DNA from: JAWWPY01 sp033854735 | GTDB lineage: Bacteria; Actinomycetota; Actinomycetes; Streptosporangiales; Streptosporangiaceae | Length of the DNA: 64,000 bases | NCBI GenBank assembly: GCA_033854735.1 | Contig: JAWWPY010000171.1 | Span: 1 to 64,000, forward strand | Direction: 5' to 3' | Shown: positions 43,140-51,884 of the stretch, in pieces | Layout of the letters: the number at the start of each line of letters is the position of its first letter | How positions within the stretch are numbered: position 1 is the stretch's first letter | The notes under the pieces: generated by a model | What the model saw: the letters and a program-made list of their open reading frames with translations, nothing else | What the model was told of the DNA's origin: nothing | Database searches by the model: none | Program-made: the position numbers and the translations under genes

Positions 43140-43547
43140 ATGAGCCTGCCGTCGAAGCAGCAGCGAGTCCTCGACCGGACCGAGAGCATCCTGCGGGACT
43201 CCGATCCGCGGCTGGCGGCCATGTTCGTGATCTTCACCAGGCTCACCCGGGATGAGGAGATGCCCCGCCTGGAGGAACTGCGGGCCCGGCTCGCCCGGCT
43301 CCGGGCCTGGATCTCGTGGCGGACCGGCCCGGTCCGGCGGCGTGCCGGGCAGCCATCGCAGCGGTTGCGGGCGATCCTGCTCTTCCCCGCGGCGCTGGTG
43401 GCCATGATCTGCGCACTGCTGATCGGCGCGGGCTCCCCCGGCGGACAGCGGTGCGGGCCCGCGTTGAAGGCTCCTGCCACCGAGCTGATCGTGAAGGCCA
43501 GGCAGTGCCGGATGGGCATGGTGCGCATGCCGCTGCTCAGCCACTAG
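43140..43547 (+). CDS. DUF3040-like small membrane protein
   Basis: 135 residues from ATG 43140 with GGGAGATC upstream. The N-terminus MSLPSKQQRVLDRTESILRD has the DUF3040 form (xLSxxExRxLxxIExxLxxDDPxLAxxF), followed by DPRLAAMFVIFTRL. One strong helix follows (AILLFPAALVAMICALLIGAG) and a cationic tail. DUF3040 proteins are actinobacterial membrane proteins of unknown function. Confidence 0.75.
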   Translation: MSLPSKQQRVLDRTESILRDSDPRLAAMFVIFTRLTRDEEMPRLEELRARLARLRAWISWRTGPVRRRAGQPSQRLRAILLFPAALVAMICALLIGAGSPGGQRCGPALKAPATELIVKARQCRMGMVRMPLLSH

Positions 43548-43590
43548 CCTGACGACTCCGCGAGGCCCTGGACCTGCGCTTCGCCGAGGC

Positions 43591-43728
43591 GTGGCGGTGC
43601 TTCGCGCCGCCGCCGACAACTGGGTCGACGTCGTCACCCAGCACGGCCACGGCGCGCTGCGGGACGTATGGCTCGACATCCTGGCCCGCCGTAGCGCGCC
43701 ACGGATCGGCCACGTGCTGACCCTCTGA
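43591..43728 (+). pseudogene. Coding-like fragment, unidentified
   Basis: A 45-codon frame from GTG 43591 (VAVLRAAADNWVDVVTQHGH...IGHVLTL) has coding-like composition, and a different frame just upstream (EALDLRFAEAW) also looks protein-like, as if one base is missing between them. No ribosome-binding site and no recognised family. It may be the 3' end of a gene lost between DUF3040 and GH1. Confidence 0.25.
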
Positions 43729-43742
43729 CCGGTTGGGTGGGC

Positions 43743-43770
43743 GGCCGGCCGGCGGCGCCGGCGGCCGGCC
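43743..43770. terminator. GC-rich inverted repeat, candidate terminator of the GH1 gene
   Basis: Two 14-base arms (43743-43756 and 43757-43770) are complementary at 13 positions, forming a strong hairpin 22 bases past the GH1 stop on the minus strand and 15 bases past the remnant ORF on the plus strand. Confidence 0.5.
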
Positions 43771-43791
43771 ACACGAGGTGACCCCGGGCCG

Positions 43792-45198
43792 TCAGGCCGG
43801 CTCGGGCGGGGTGACCGGCACGCTGTTCGTGCGAGCCACGTCGGCGTACCAGAGGGCACTGCGCTTCGGGATCCGGCGCTGGGTGCCGAAATCCACGAAG
43901 ACGAGCCCGAACCGCTTGGAGTACCCCTCGGCCCACTCGAAATTGTCCAGGAGCGACCAGACGAAGTAGCCGCGCAGGTTCACCCCGGCACCGATGGCGC
44001 GCCGGGCGGCGTGCAGGTGGCCGTGCAGGTAGCTGACCCGCTCGAAGTCGTCGACCACGCCCTCCGGGGTGACGTAGTCATAGGTGGCGGCGCCGTTCTC
44101 GGTGATGTACAGCGGCAGGCCGGGCGCCTCGGTGCCCAGCCGGACCAGCAACTCGTGCAGTCCCTCGGGATCGACCAGCCAGCCCATGGCGGTCAATGGC
44201 ATGCCGTCCGGGTTGACGCTCACGCCGTGACCCCGGTCCGGCATCGGCCGCTCACCGCGGCGCAGGCCGGTGCCGTCGCGCAGCCGGACCACGTGCGGCG
44301 CGTAGTAGTTCACGCCGAGAAAGTCGATCGGCTCCTGGATCTCGCGGAAGTCACCGCCGGCGATGATCTCGTCGCCCGGGCGGAAATCGCGGCCCAGGGC
44401 GGCTGGGTAGCGGCCCCGCAGGAGTGGCTCAAGGAACACGCCGTTGATCTCGGCGTCGATCTCCGCCGCGAGGCCGTCCGCCGACGGCTCGGCCGCGCGG
44501 ATCGGGGACAGGTTCAGCGTGATCCCCACCTCGCCCGCGTCGGACCGCGCCGCCCTGATGGCCCGGGTGGCGCGGCCGTGGGCGAGCAGCAGGTGGTGGG
44601 TGACCTCGGTGGCCTGCCGGTGGTCGGCGATGCCCGGCGCGTGCTCGCCGGTGCGGTAACCGAGATTGGCGATCACCCACGGCTCGTTGATGGTGATCCA
44701 TCGCTTGGCCCGGTCACCGAGGGCCGTCACGACGATCTCCGCGTACTCAGCGAACCGGTCGGCGATGTCCCTGGCCGTCCAGCCGCCCTTCTCCTGCAGC
44801 GCCTGGGGCAGGTCCCAGTGGAAGAGCGTGACAGCGGGCTGGATGCCGCGCTCCAGCAGGCCGTCGACCAGCCTGCTGTAGTAGTCCAGGCCGGCCAGGT
44901 TGGGCGGGCCCTGCCCGTCGGGCTGGATCCGCGGCCATGACACCGAGAACCGGTAGGCGCCGACGGACATCCGGGCGAGGATGGCGAGGTCCTCGTCGAG
45001 CCGGTGGTAGCTGTCGCAGGCCGTGTCGCCCGTGTCGCCGCCCCTGGTGCGGCCTGGCTCATGACTGAAGGTGTCCCACACCGAGGGCCCCTTGCCGTCC
45101 TCGTGCGCGGCGCCCTCGATCTGGTATGCGGCGGTGGCGGCCCCCCATAGGAAGCCGTCGGGAAACGCTTTCCTGCCCTGCCCGTCCGGTGACCCCAT
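43792..45198 (-). CDS. GH1 beta-glucosidase/beta-glycosidase
   Basis: 468 residues from ATG 45198 (AAGGAGGGA upstream). The GH1 N-terminal signature FPDGFLWGAATAAYQIEG, acid/base Glu172 in TINEP and nucleophile Glu367 in YITENG are intact, with the closing WSLLDNFEW motif. No signal peptide, so it hydrolyses imported beta-linked disaccharides in the cytoplasm. It is divergent from the LacI regulator; the two operator-like sites at 45329-45389 lie between them. Confidence 0.96.
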   Translation of the reverse strand: MGSPDGQGRKAFPDGFLWGAATAAYQIEGAAHEDGKGPSVWDTFSHEPGRTRGGDTGDTACDSYHRLDEDLAILARMSVGAYRFSVSWPRIQPDGQGPPNLAGLDYYSRLVDGLLERGIQPAVTLFHWDLPQALQEKGGWTARDIADRFAEYAEIVVTALGDRAKRWITINEPWVIANLGYRTGEHAPGIADHRQATEVTHHLLLAHGRATRAIRAARSDAGEVGITLNLSPIRAAEPSADGLAAEIDAEINGVFLEPLLRGRYPAALGRDFRPGDEIIAGGDFREIQEPIDFLGVNYYAPHVVRLRDGTGLRRGERPMPDRGHGVSVNPDGMPLTAMGWLVDPEGLHELLVRLGTEAPGLPLYITENGAATYDYVTPEGVVDDFERVSYLHGHLHAARRAIGAGVNLRGYFVWSLLDNFEWAEGYSKRFGLVFVDFGTQRRIPKRSALWYADVARTNSVPVTPPEPA

Positions 45199-45328
45199 GC
45201 AGTCCCTCCTTGGTGAGCCGCGGCCCTCAGGCGCGGCGCTTCCGGGCGGTGCGGGCGCGGGCCGACGGTCCACGGGGCCGGCTGGCCGCGCAGCCGGCGG
45301 CCGCCGCAGGCCGCTACCGCAGCGGCAT

Positions 45329-45389
45329 TGACACCGCTTACATCCCTCCCTAACATAACCACCGAAACGCGTATATGTAACCGCTTACA
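45329..45389. promoter_or_regulatory. Pair of LacI-family operator candidates between GH1 and lacI-like gene
   Basis: TGTAACCGCTTACA (45376-45389) is a dyad with five-base arms. A second copy with one weaker arm, TGACACCGCTTACA, is at 45329-45342, so both share the ACCGCTTACA core 47 bases apart. Spacing and form suit cooperative binding by the adjacent LacI-type protein, repressing both divergent genes. Confidence 0.7.
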
Positions 45390-45414
45390 AGTGTTCGTGA
45401 ACCAGGGAAGTTTC

Positions 45415-46452
45415 ATGACCACGGTCTACGATGTCGCGCGTCTGGCGGGTGTCTCCACCGCAACGGTCTCACGTGTTGTGCGCGGCTCCGATCTCGTTCA
45501 CCCGGAAACGCGCCAGCGCGTCATTGAGGTGATTGAGCAGCTCGGATTCGTGCCAGACGGATCTGCGCAAGGGCTGTCCCGGCGGCATAAGGACATCATT
45601 GGCCTGGTCGCCCTGGAGCGCGGCGTTGACGAGATCGACATCGAGCGCAGCAGCGTCCTGTTCGTGGACCAGATCGTGCACGCCGCCGAGGCCGTGCTGC
45701 GGGGCACCGAGTGCTCGCTGCTCCTGTCGTTCGGCCCCCGTGGTGAGCCGTTCCAGCGGCGGGTGCGGTCACTGTCCGGCAAGGTCGACGGGCTCCTCAT
45801 GGCCGAGGAGGTGATGCCCGCCGACCAGCTCCGTGCCCTCGCCCGGCGGGTGCCCATCGTCCTCATCGCTGGCCCGCGGGCCGAGCGCGAGATGGATGTC
45901 GTGACCGTCGACAACGCCTCCGGCATCCGGTCGCTGGTCGCGCACCTGACGCGGGCACACGGCTACCGGCGGCTCTGCTTCATCGGCGGGCCGCCGGACT
46001 CGCCCGACGCACAAGAGCGCCTGGCCGCCTTCAGCCAGATGGTCCGCGATACCCCCGGCTGCGCCTGCGACCCCGTCATCCACGGGGACTTCTCCGAGGC
46101 CAGCGGCTCGGTGGCGGCCCGGGCCCTGCTGGCCCGCCCGTCCCTGCCCGAGGCCGTGACCTGCGCCAACGACCAGATGGCCATCGGGGTCCTGCGGGAG
46201 TTCCAGCAGGCTGGCATCCGGCTGCCCAGTGCGGTGGCGGTCACCGGCTTCGATGACATCTACCCCAGCCGGATGGTCGACCCACCGCTGACCACGGTCA
46301 GCCAGCCGATATACGAGCTCGGCACCCTCGCGGCGCAGCGGCTGCTGGCCCGCATCGACGGGGGGGCGAAGCTGCCGCCGCTCGCCGAGGTGCTCCCCAC
46401 CCACCTCGTCATCCGGGCCAGCTGCGGCTGCCCGCCGCCCGGGACCCGGTGA
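45415..46452 (+). CDS. LacI-family transcriptional regulator
   Basis: 345 residues from ATG 45415 (CAGGGAAG upstream). The N-terminal HTH and hinge are TTVYDVARLAGVSTATVSRVV and LGFVPDGSAQGLS. The periplasmic-binding-like effector domain ends with CANDQMAIGVLREFQQAGI, VAVTGFDDI and LTTVSQPIYELGTLAAQRLL. A CebR/BglR-like role, sensing a beta-glucoside or cellobiose-type sugar and controlling GH1 and perhaps the neighbouring secreted glycosidases, is inferred from context. Confidence 0.94.
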   Translation: MTTVYDVARLAGVSTATVSRVVRGSDLVHPETRQRVIEVIEQLGFVPDGSAQGLSRRHKDIIGLVALERGVDEIDIERSSVLFVDQIVHAAEAVLRGTECSLLLSFGPRGEPFQRRVRSLSGKVDGLLMAEEVMPADQLRALARRVPIVLIAGPRAEREMDVVTVDNASGIRSLVAHLTRAHGYRRLCFIGGPPDSPDAQERLAAFSQMVRDTPGCACDPVIHGDFSEASGSVAARALLARPSLPEAVTCANDQMAIGVLREFQQAGIRLPSAVAVTGFDDIYPSRMVDPPLTTVSQPIYELGTLAAQRLLARIDGGAKLPPLAEVLPTHLVIRASCGCPPPGTR

Positions 46453-46535
46453 GCCGGCGGCCATGCGGTACCTAGCGCGCAATCCAGCCGGGAGCGGGAC
46501 CAGACAGGTGCGTTTACCCGGAAGGAGAGTCCACC

Positions 46536-48098
46536 ATGCTCAGACCCACCCGGCTCAACCACATCCTGCTCAACCACATCCGGTGGTCGCGGGAGGCCGG
46601 CCCGCCACGGCGGCGCCGCTGGCTAGCCGCGGCCTCGCTGGCCCTGGTCGTGCCGCTGGGCACCTCGCTGGTGATCATGACGGGCGCGCTGCAGGCCTCC
46701 GCCACCACCGTGCCCGGCCCGCCGCCGGGCTGGACCACCACCTACAGCGACAGTTTCTCTGGCGCGGCCGGCTCCGGCGTCGATTCCGGATGGACACCCG
46801 ACACCGGCACGCAGTACTCCGGCACCGGCTGCACGGCTAACTGGGGCACCGGTGAGGTCGAGTCCAACACCTCCTCGACCGCGAACGTGGCCGAGGACGG
46901 CAGCGGCCACCTGAACCTCACTCCCGTCAGCTCCGGGGGTTCCTGGACATCGGGCCGCATCGAGACGGTCTCCGACAGCTTCGCCGCGCCGACCGGCGGC
47001 GAGATGGAGGTCAGCGCCTCGATCAGGCAGCCGAACCCGTCCAGCGGCCTCGGCTACTGGCCGGCGTTCTGGATGCTGGGAGCTGGCTTCCGGGCCAGCG
47101 GGGCCGGCACCTCCGGCACCATGAACTGCTCCAACTGGCCGTCGGCCGGCGAGATCGACGTCATGGAGAACGTCAACGCGCTGTCGGAGCACTCGGGCAC
47201 ACTGCACTGCGGCGTTGACCCCGGCGGCCCGTGCAACGAGACCACTGGTCTCAGCAGTGGCCTGCAGGCGTGCTCGGGCTGCCAGACCGGCTACAACACG
47301 TATTCGGTGATCGTCAACCGGACCAACACGAGCAACGAATCGGTCACCTGGTACCTCAACGGAACCCAGTACTACACGGCGACCGAGAGCCAGGTCGGCA
47401 CCGCTACCTGGCAGGCGGCCGTTGATCACGGCTTCTTCCTGATCCTTGACCTGGCCATCGGCGGCAGCTACCCCGACGTGGTGTGCGGCTGCACCGCCCC
47501 CGCCGCCTCGACCAGTTCCGGTGCCGCGATGAGCGTGGGCTACGTGGCGGTCTACCAGACCACCGGCAGCAGCGGCAGCCCGTCGCCGAGCCCCAGTGCT
47601 TCAGCCAGCCCCTCGCCCAGCCCCACCTCCTCGAGCGGCGGGGGCGGCGCGTCCTGCACCACGACCGCGACCTCGGACATCTCCGCGGACTGCGACAGCA
47701 CCAGCCACGGAACGATCTCGGTGACCGCGGCCACGGGTGACACCAGCCCGTCCGGGGTGGACGGCAACCAGGCCGCCCAGCTCATCAACGGCAACTACCT
47801 GGAGTACACCGGGGTCAATTTCGGGGCCGGCGGATCGAGCCAGTTCGACGCGCGGGTCGCCTCCGGGGCCGCCGGAGGGGTGAGTGGCCTGGTGGAGGTG
47901 GTGCTGGACAGCCCCACGAACCCCCCGGTCGGGAGCTTCGCGGTGGGGAACACCGGCGGCTGGGCCACCTGGCGGACGATCCCGGCCAACATCACCAGGA
48001 CCACGGGCACGCACAACGTGTACCTGGAATTCTCATCCGGCGCGAGCGGCAGCCCGCCGTTCGTCAGCCTGCATTACTTCAACTTCCCAACCTCATAA
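46536..48098 (+). CDS. Secreted GH16 beta-glucanase with CBM6-like module
   Basis: 520 residues. A long basic N-terminus and signal peptide (LAAASLALVVPLGTSL...ALQASA) are followed by a GH16 domain with GEIDVMENVN, catalytic Glu206-x-Asp208-x-x-Glu211. A Ser/Pro linker then leads to a family-6 carbohydrate-binding module (DGNQAAQLINGNYLEYTGVNF). It is extracellular and probably cleaves beta-1,3/1,4-glucan or laminarin-type chains. GGAAGGAG precedes the start. It lies 83 bases after the LacI gene on the same strand. Confidence 0.94.
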   Translation: MLRPTRLNHILLNHIRWSREAGPPRRRRWLAAASLALVVPLGTSLVIMTGALQASATTVPGPPPGWTTTYSDSFSGAAGSGVDSGWTPDTGTQYSGTGCTANWGTGEVESNTSSTANVAEDGSGHLNLTPVSSGGSWTSGRIETVSDSFAAPTGGEMEVSASIRQPNPSSGLGYWPAFWMLGAGFRASGAGTSGTMNCSNWPSAGEIDVMENVNALSEHSGTLHCGVDPGGPCNETTGLSSGLQACSGCQTGYNTYSVIVNRTNTSNESVTWYLNGTQYYTATESQVGTATWQAAVDHGFFLILDLAIGGSYPDVVCGCTAPAASTSSGAAMSVGYVAVYQTTGSSGSPSPSPSASASPSPSPTSSSGGGGASCTTTATSDISADCDSTSHGTISVTAATGDTSPSGVDGNQAAQLINGNYLEYTGVNFGAGGSSQFDARVASGAAGGVSGLVEVVLDSPTNPPVGSFAVGNTGGWATWRTIPANITRTTGTHNVYLEFSSGASGSPPFVSLHYFNFPTS

Positions 48099-48117
48099 TC
48101 AACGGAAAAGCTGCCCA

Positions 48118-48195
48118 CCTGCCGTAGTGAACCGGCAGGCAGGCGGCCCGGCTGGGCCAACAGAAACTGCCTGCCTGCCGTAGTGAACCGGCAGG
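48118..48195. terminator. Tandem pair of identical hairpins between convergent genes
   Basis: The hairpin CCTGCCG-tagtgaac-CGGCAGG occurs at 48118-48139 and again at 48174-48195, each followed by a ggcggcccggctggg-like stretch, so a block of about 38 bp is duplicated. It sits between the GH16 stop and the convergent methyltransferase stop and should act as a bidirectional terminator. Confidence 0.7.
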
Positions 48196-48217
48196 CGGGC
48201 GGCCCGGCTGGGACGAG

Positions 48218-48880
48218 TCAGCTACCGTCGCGGCGGCGCAGCTCGCCGCGGCCGACAAAGGTGAACATGCGCTGGCCGGGAACTGACGGCTGCGGTGGCC
48301 CAGCGAACCGGTGGGCGCCGACCCCGTAGCCGATACCCGGTTCGGACACCCACTGCCGGTCGAACCCCTGCGCCGCGAACCAGCGGCAGATCTGCGGGAC
48401 CAGGTCGGGTTCAAACCGGCCCCGCGTCCAGAGCACGGTGCCACCGACCGCACACAGCTGGGCGCAGCAGCTGACGGTGCGCTCGATGTCCTCGCCGGTG
48501 ATGTTGCCGAACACCCCGCAGGCCAGCACGAGATCCGCGGGGATCAGGCCGGCGTAGGCGTCGGTCAGCCCGGCATCGCCGATCACCACCTCGACGTCCG
48601 GCAGCCCCGCGTCGGCCGCGGCCGCGCGGGCTGTCGCCGCGTTGCGCGGGTCGAGCTCTACCAGCCGCGCGGTCACCTCGCGCCCCCGGGGGTGACTGGC
48701 CAGGACGCCGATCAGGTCACGGCCCTGACCCGCGCACATGCTGACCGCGCGCAGCGGCCCCGGCGGAGCCTGGTCCAGCGCCTCCCGGACGCGGTCCTGG
48801 ACGGCCTCCAGCCGCCGGGCCAGTGACGAGCCCGGCACGTCATAGTCGTCGTGCCAGGCCCGCCAGTCCCGCTCCGCCAT
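48218..48880 (-). CDS. Class I SAM-dependent methyltransferase
   Basis: 220 residues. Motif I is VSMCAGQGRDLIGVL, motif II LVELDPRNAATA, then VVIGDAGLTDAY and LVLACGVFGNI. It belongs to the small actinobacterial group that starts MAERDWRxWHxxYDxP. The substrate is unknown. A tandem repeat array begins immediately upstream of the start codon, so no normal leader is visible. Confidence 0.88.
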   Translation of the reverse strand: MAERDWRAWHDDYDVPGSSLARRLEAVQDRVREALDQAPPGPLRAVSMCAGQGRDLIGVLASHPRGREVTARLVELDPRNAATARAAAADAGLPDVEVVIGDAGLTDAYAGLIPADLVLACGVFGNITGEDIERTVSCCAQLCAVGGTVLWTRGRFEPDLVPQICRWFAAQGFDRQWVSEPGIGYGVGAHRFAGPPQPSVPGQRMFTFVGRGELRRRDGS

Positions 48881-49045
48881 CAGCCCTGCCGTTCAGTCAG
48901 CCCTGCCGTTCAGTCAGCCCTGCCGTTCAATCAGCCCTGCCGTTCAATCAGCTCCGCCGTCCGTCAGCCTGTCGTCCCCGTCAGCCTGTCGTTCCGTCAG
49001 CCTGCCGTCCCCGTCAGCCTGCCGTCCCGTCAGCCCGGCCGTTCC
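48881..49045. repeat. 16-17-bp tandem repeat array spanning the whole gap between GNAT and methyltransferase genes
   Basis: About ten copies of cagccctgccgttcagt and variants. The four rightmost copies on the minus strand side (48881-48948) are nearly identical; others have diverged. The outermost copy contains the stop codon and last codons (ERPG) of the GNAT gene, so the array looks like repeated duplication of that gene end. The other edge touches the methyltransferase start codon. Confidence 0.9.
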
Positions 49046-49638
49046 ATGACCCAGATCATCCGGCGGCCGCGTTCCCCCGGGGCCTCGGGCTCGTGGTCGT
49101 CGATACGGTCGAGGCGGTAGCCGAGCTTGCGGGGAATGGCGGCACTCGCCTGGTTCGCGTCGTCGCAGTGGATCTCCGCCTGGGTCACGCCGGGCAGCGC
49201 GAGGGCGACCGGCGTGAGCGCTCCGGCGGCCTCGGTTCCGAGTCCCCGGCCGGTGTGCCGCACGTCAATCCAGTAGCCGATCTCGATGCCGCCGTCGCCC
49301 GGCCGGCGGTGCAGGCCGATCTCCCCAACGACCGTGTGGTCCTCGGCCAGGAGCACCGAGTAGATGAAATCGGTGCCTGATTCCCACAGGTCATCCGCCT
49401 CAGCCACGCGGGCCAGCTGCGCCCTGGGGTCAGCCGCCTCCGGCGCCGCCCACGGCATCCAGGGGCGCAGATGATCCAGGCTGGCCCGCACGGCCGCGGC
49501 AATAGCTGCCGCGTCGGCGGCGTGCACCCGCCTGAGCAGAAGCGAGCGGGACGTTACCTCTTCAGGAGGGGCAGCGACATGGCCTGGTCCCCCCGATGAA
49601 GTGGTGGGCACGTCTGATCGCTCGGTGGCTGGGGGCAT
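49030..49638 (-). CDS. GNAT-family N-acetyltransferase (RimJ-like)
   Basis: 202 residues. RSLLLRRVHAADAAAIAAAV opens the fold, GEIGLHRRPGDGGIEIGYWI and the acetyl-CoA loop RHTGRGLGTEAAGALTP follow, then IHCDDANQASAAIPRKLGY. It is typical of acetyltransferases acting on amines or protein N-termini. About 30 N-terminal residues may not be part of the protein. The 3' end lies inside the repeat array. Confidence 0.9.
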   Translation of the reverse strand: MPPATERSDVPTTSSGGPGHVAAPPEEVTSRSLLLRRVHAADAAAIAAAVRASLDHLRPWMPWAAPEAADPRAQLARVAEADDLWESGTDFIYSVLLAEDHTVVGEIGLHRRPGDGGIEIGYWIDVRHTGRGLGTEAAGALTPVALALPGVTQAEIHCDDANQASAAIPRKLGYRLDRIDDHEPEAPGERGRRMIWVMERPG

Positions 49639-49687
49639 GGTCCATACTAAGCAGCCGCGCGTGGCCAGCCTGCCGGGGGGCGCAGCG

Positions 49688-50998
49688 TCAGCTGGACCGC
49701 TCCGTGCCCACTGGCAACGGGCCGTCCACCATGAACGGCGGCGGATCGTCGCCGACGATGACGCCTCCGCCGTGACCCCAGGACAGATACCGCCAGGACA
49801 GGTTGAGCAGCGCGGAGATGCGGTTGCGGTTGCCGAGCAAGGTGATCAGGTGCAGCGCGAGCCAGGCCAGCCAGGCGAGTGTGCCGCGGATCCGCAGCCG
49901 GTGCGGCAACTCGACGACGGCGGAGCGCCGGCCGATCGTGGCCATGATGCCCTTGTCGTGATAGCTGAACGGGACCGTCGCCCGCCCGGCGGTGAGCAGC
50001 CCGATCTGCGCCGCGGCGTGCCGTCCCATCTGCAGCGCGGGCTGCGCGAGCTGTGGCAGCGGCTGGCCGGTGACGAGCGAAATATCACCCAGGGCGAAGA
50101 TGCGATCCTGCCCGCGGACCCGCAGATCGGGGCCGACCAGGATGCGGCCGCCCCGTCCCTGGGGCAGGCCCCATTCAGCCGTCCCGGCCGGGGCCGATAC
50201 CCCGGCCGCCCAGACAGTCACGTCGCTGGGCAGGTCTTCGCCGTTGGCCAGCAGCACCCGGTCGTTGGTGACCTCGCGGATGGCCGTGTCCAGCCGGACC
50301 TCGACACCGCGCGCGAGCAGCTGATCGCGGGCGTAGTCACGCAGCGCGGGCTGGAACGGGGCCAGCAGCGCCGGTGCCTGCTCCACCAGCCTGATGTGCA
50401 CGGAGGCCAGGTCAACCTCGGGGAACGCGGCATCCAGGGCGGTGCTGCGCAGCTCGGCCAGCGCGCCCGCCAGCTCGACGCCGGTCGCACCGCCGCCCAC
50501 CACGGTGAAGTTCACGGCCTTGCCCGCGCCCGCGACGTCGAGACGCTCCAGCCGGGCCATGATGTGATCGCGCAGCGAGACCGCGTCCCGGCGGGTGTAA
50601 AGGCCCAGGCTGTGCTCGGCCGCCCCGGTCACGCCGAAGTACGCCGCCGAGACGCCGGTGGCCAGGATCAGGTAGTCGTATTCGAAACTGGTGCCGTCGG
50701 CCAGCGTGATCCGCTGCGCCGCCGCGTCAATCCCGGTCAGCTCGCCGAGCCGGAACCGGGCGCCGTGCGCGCGGGTCACCGCACGCGCCGGGTAGGCGAC
50801 GTCGCCCGGATTCAGGCCGCCGGTCGCTACCTGGTAGAGCAGAGGCTGGAAGGTGCTGTAGACGTTGCGGTCGATCAGCAGCACCTGGGCTCCCGCCCGG
50901 GCCAGCCGCTCGACTGCCGCCAGCCCGGCGAAACCGGCGCCCACGATAATGACCCGCGCGCCGTCGGTGCCTACCGGACGGTGCCTACCGCGCCACAT
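49688..50998 (-). CDS. ndh: Type II NADH dehydrogenase-like FAD oxidoreductase
   Basis: 436 residues from ATG 50998; the frame extends further but into repeated non-coding sequence. FAD-binding VIIVGAGFAGLAAVERL (N-terminal GxGxxG), LILATGV, the NADH-binding FTVVGGGATGVELAGAL and a C-terminal FALGDI motif are in order. A hydrophobic/amphipathic C-terminal region (LAWLAWLALHLITLLGNRNRI) should hold it to the membrane. It transfers electrons from NADH to quinone without proton pumping. Confidence 0.93.
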   Translation of the reverse strand: MWRGRHRPVGTDGARVIIVGAGFAGLAAVERLARAGAQVLLIDRNVYSTFQPLLYQVATGGLNPGDVAYPARAVTRAHGARFRLGELTGIDAAAQRITLADGTSFEYDYLILATGVSAAYFGVTGAAEHSLGLYTRRDAVSLRDHIMARLERLDVAGAGKAVNFTVVGGGATGVELAGALAELRSTALDAAFPEVDLASVHIRLVEQAPALLAPFQPALRDYARDQLLARGVEVRLDTAIREVTNDRVLLANGEDLPSDVTVWAAGVSAPAGTAEWGLPQGRGGRILVGPDLRVRGQDRIFALGDISLVTGQPLPQLAQPALQMGRHAAAQIGLLTAGRATVPFSYHDKGIMATIGRRSAVVELPHRLRIRGTLAWLAWLALHLITLLGNRNRISALLNLSWRYLSWGHGGGVIVGDDPPPFMVDGPLPVGTERSS

Positions 50999-51069
50999 GC
51001 CTGCCACCCCTGCCTCGTCGGCCGGCCCCGCGCCGGCCCTCATAAGTGGTAACCGGCGCGCCGGGCAGA

Positions 51070-51214
51070 ACATGCCCCGGACCCGTCCGCGGGGTGACCG
51101 GCCCTGGGAAGTCGCACGGAACACGCCCCGGACCGTCCGCGGGTGACCGGCCCTGGGAGGTGACACGGAACACGCCCCGGACCCGTCCGCTGGGTGACTG
51201 GCCCTGGGAAGTCG
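51070..51214. repeat. Three tandem copies of a ~50-bp intergenic repeat
   Basis: Copies begin at 51070, 51121 and 51170 with the pattern acacgccccggacccgtccg, then gggtgaccggccctgggaa. Each copy can form a small hairpin (ccccgga/tccgcgggg in the first). It lies in the 316-base divergent gap between ndh and the YbhB gene and would be part of the ndh 5' leader. Confidence 0.9.
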
Positions 51215-51314
51215 TTGGGTAAAAGGTTTCATCGGATGCCCGGCGCCCGGTCGTGCGCTGAATCGATAACGTATGCAGGGCGACGCGACCATCCCCTGGT
51301 ACTAAGGAGACGTC

Positions 51315-51851
51315 ATGACCGAACGGGCACCGCTGCCATACGACTTCCACCCCGAGGTCCCCTCGTTCACGGTGGAAAGTGACGACGTCGCCGACGGCGA
51401 AATGATGGGGAACGCGCAGGTATACAACAGTTTCGGGATGTCGGGCGACAACATCTCCCCGCACCTGCGCTGGCACGGGTTCCCGGCCGAGACCCAGGGA
51501 TTCGCGGTGACCGCCTACGACCCCGACGCGCCGACCGGGTCCGGATTCTGGCACTGGCTGGTGCTCGGGATCCCGGCGTCCGTGACCGAGCTGGCCCGAG
51601 GCGCGGGCGGCGCGGATGGCTCGGGCCTGCCCAAGGGCGCGTTCTCGGTGCGGAACGACTACGGCTCGAAGGACTTCGGCGGGGCCGCCCCGCCGGCCGG
51701 CGACCCGCCGCACCGGTACGTGTTCGCCGTGCACGCCCTCGACACCGACGACCTCGGCGTCGACTCGGACATCTCCCCCGCGGTGGCCGGCTTCAACCTC
51801 CGCTTCCACACCATCGCCCGGGCGCTGATCATCCCGGTCTACGGCCACTGA
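51315..51851 (+). CDS. YbhB/YbcL (PEBP, Raf-kinase-inhibitor-like) protein
   Basis: 178 residues. MSGDNISPHLRWHGFP, the ligand-pocket motif AVTAYDPDAPTGSGFWHWL, and HRYVFAVHAL match the phosphatidylethanolamine-binding protein family. Its bacterial function is not established. AAGGAGACG precedes the ATG. Two small oxidoreductase and methyltransferase genes follow on the same strand. Confidence 0.94.
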   Translation: MTERAPLPYDFHPEVPSFTVESDDVADGEMMGNAQVYNSFGMSGDNISPHLRWHGFPAETQGFAVTAYDPDAPTGSGFWHWLVLGIPASVTELARGAGGADGSGLPKGAFSVRNDYGSKDFGGAAPPAGDPPHRYVFAVHALDTDDLGVDSDISPAVAGFNLRFHTIARALIIPVYGH

Positions 51852-51884
51852 CCGGCCCGAGCTTGATGATGAGGGAGACATATC

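Noticed and set aside
48881..49045. CRISPR array
   Set aside because: Units are contiguous 16-17 bp repeats with no unique spacers, and no cas genes are present.
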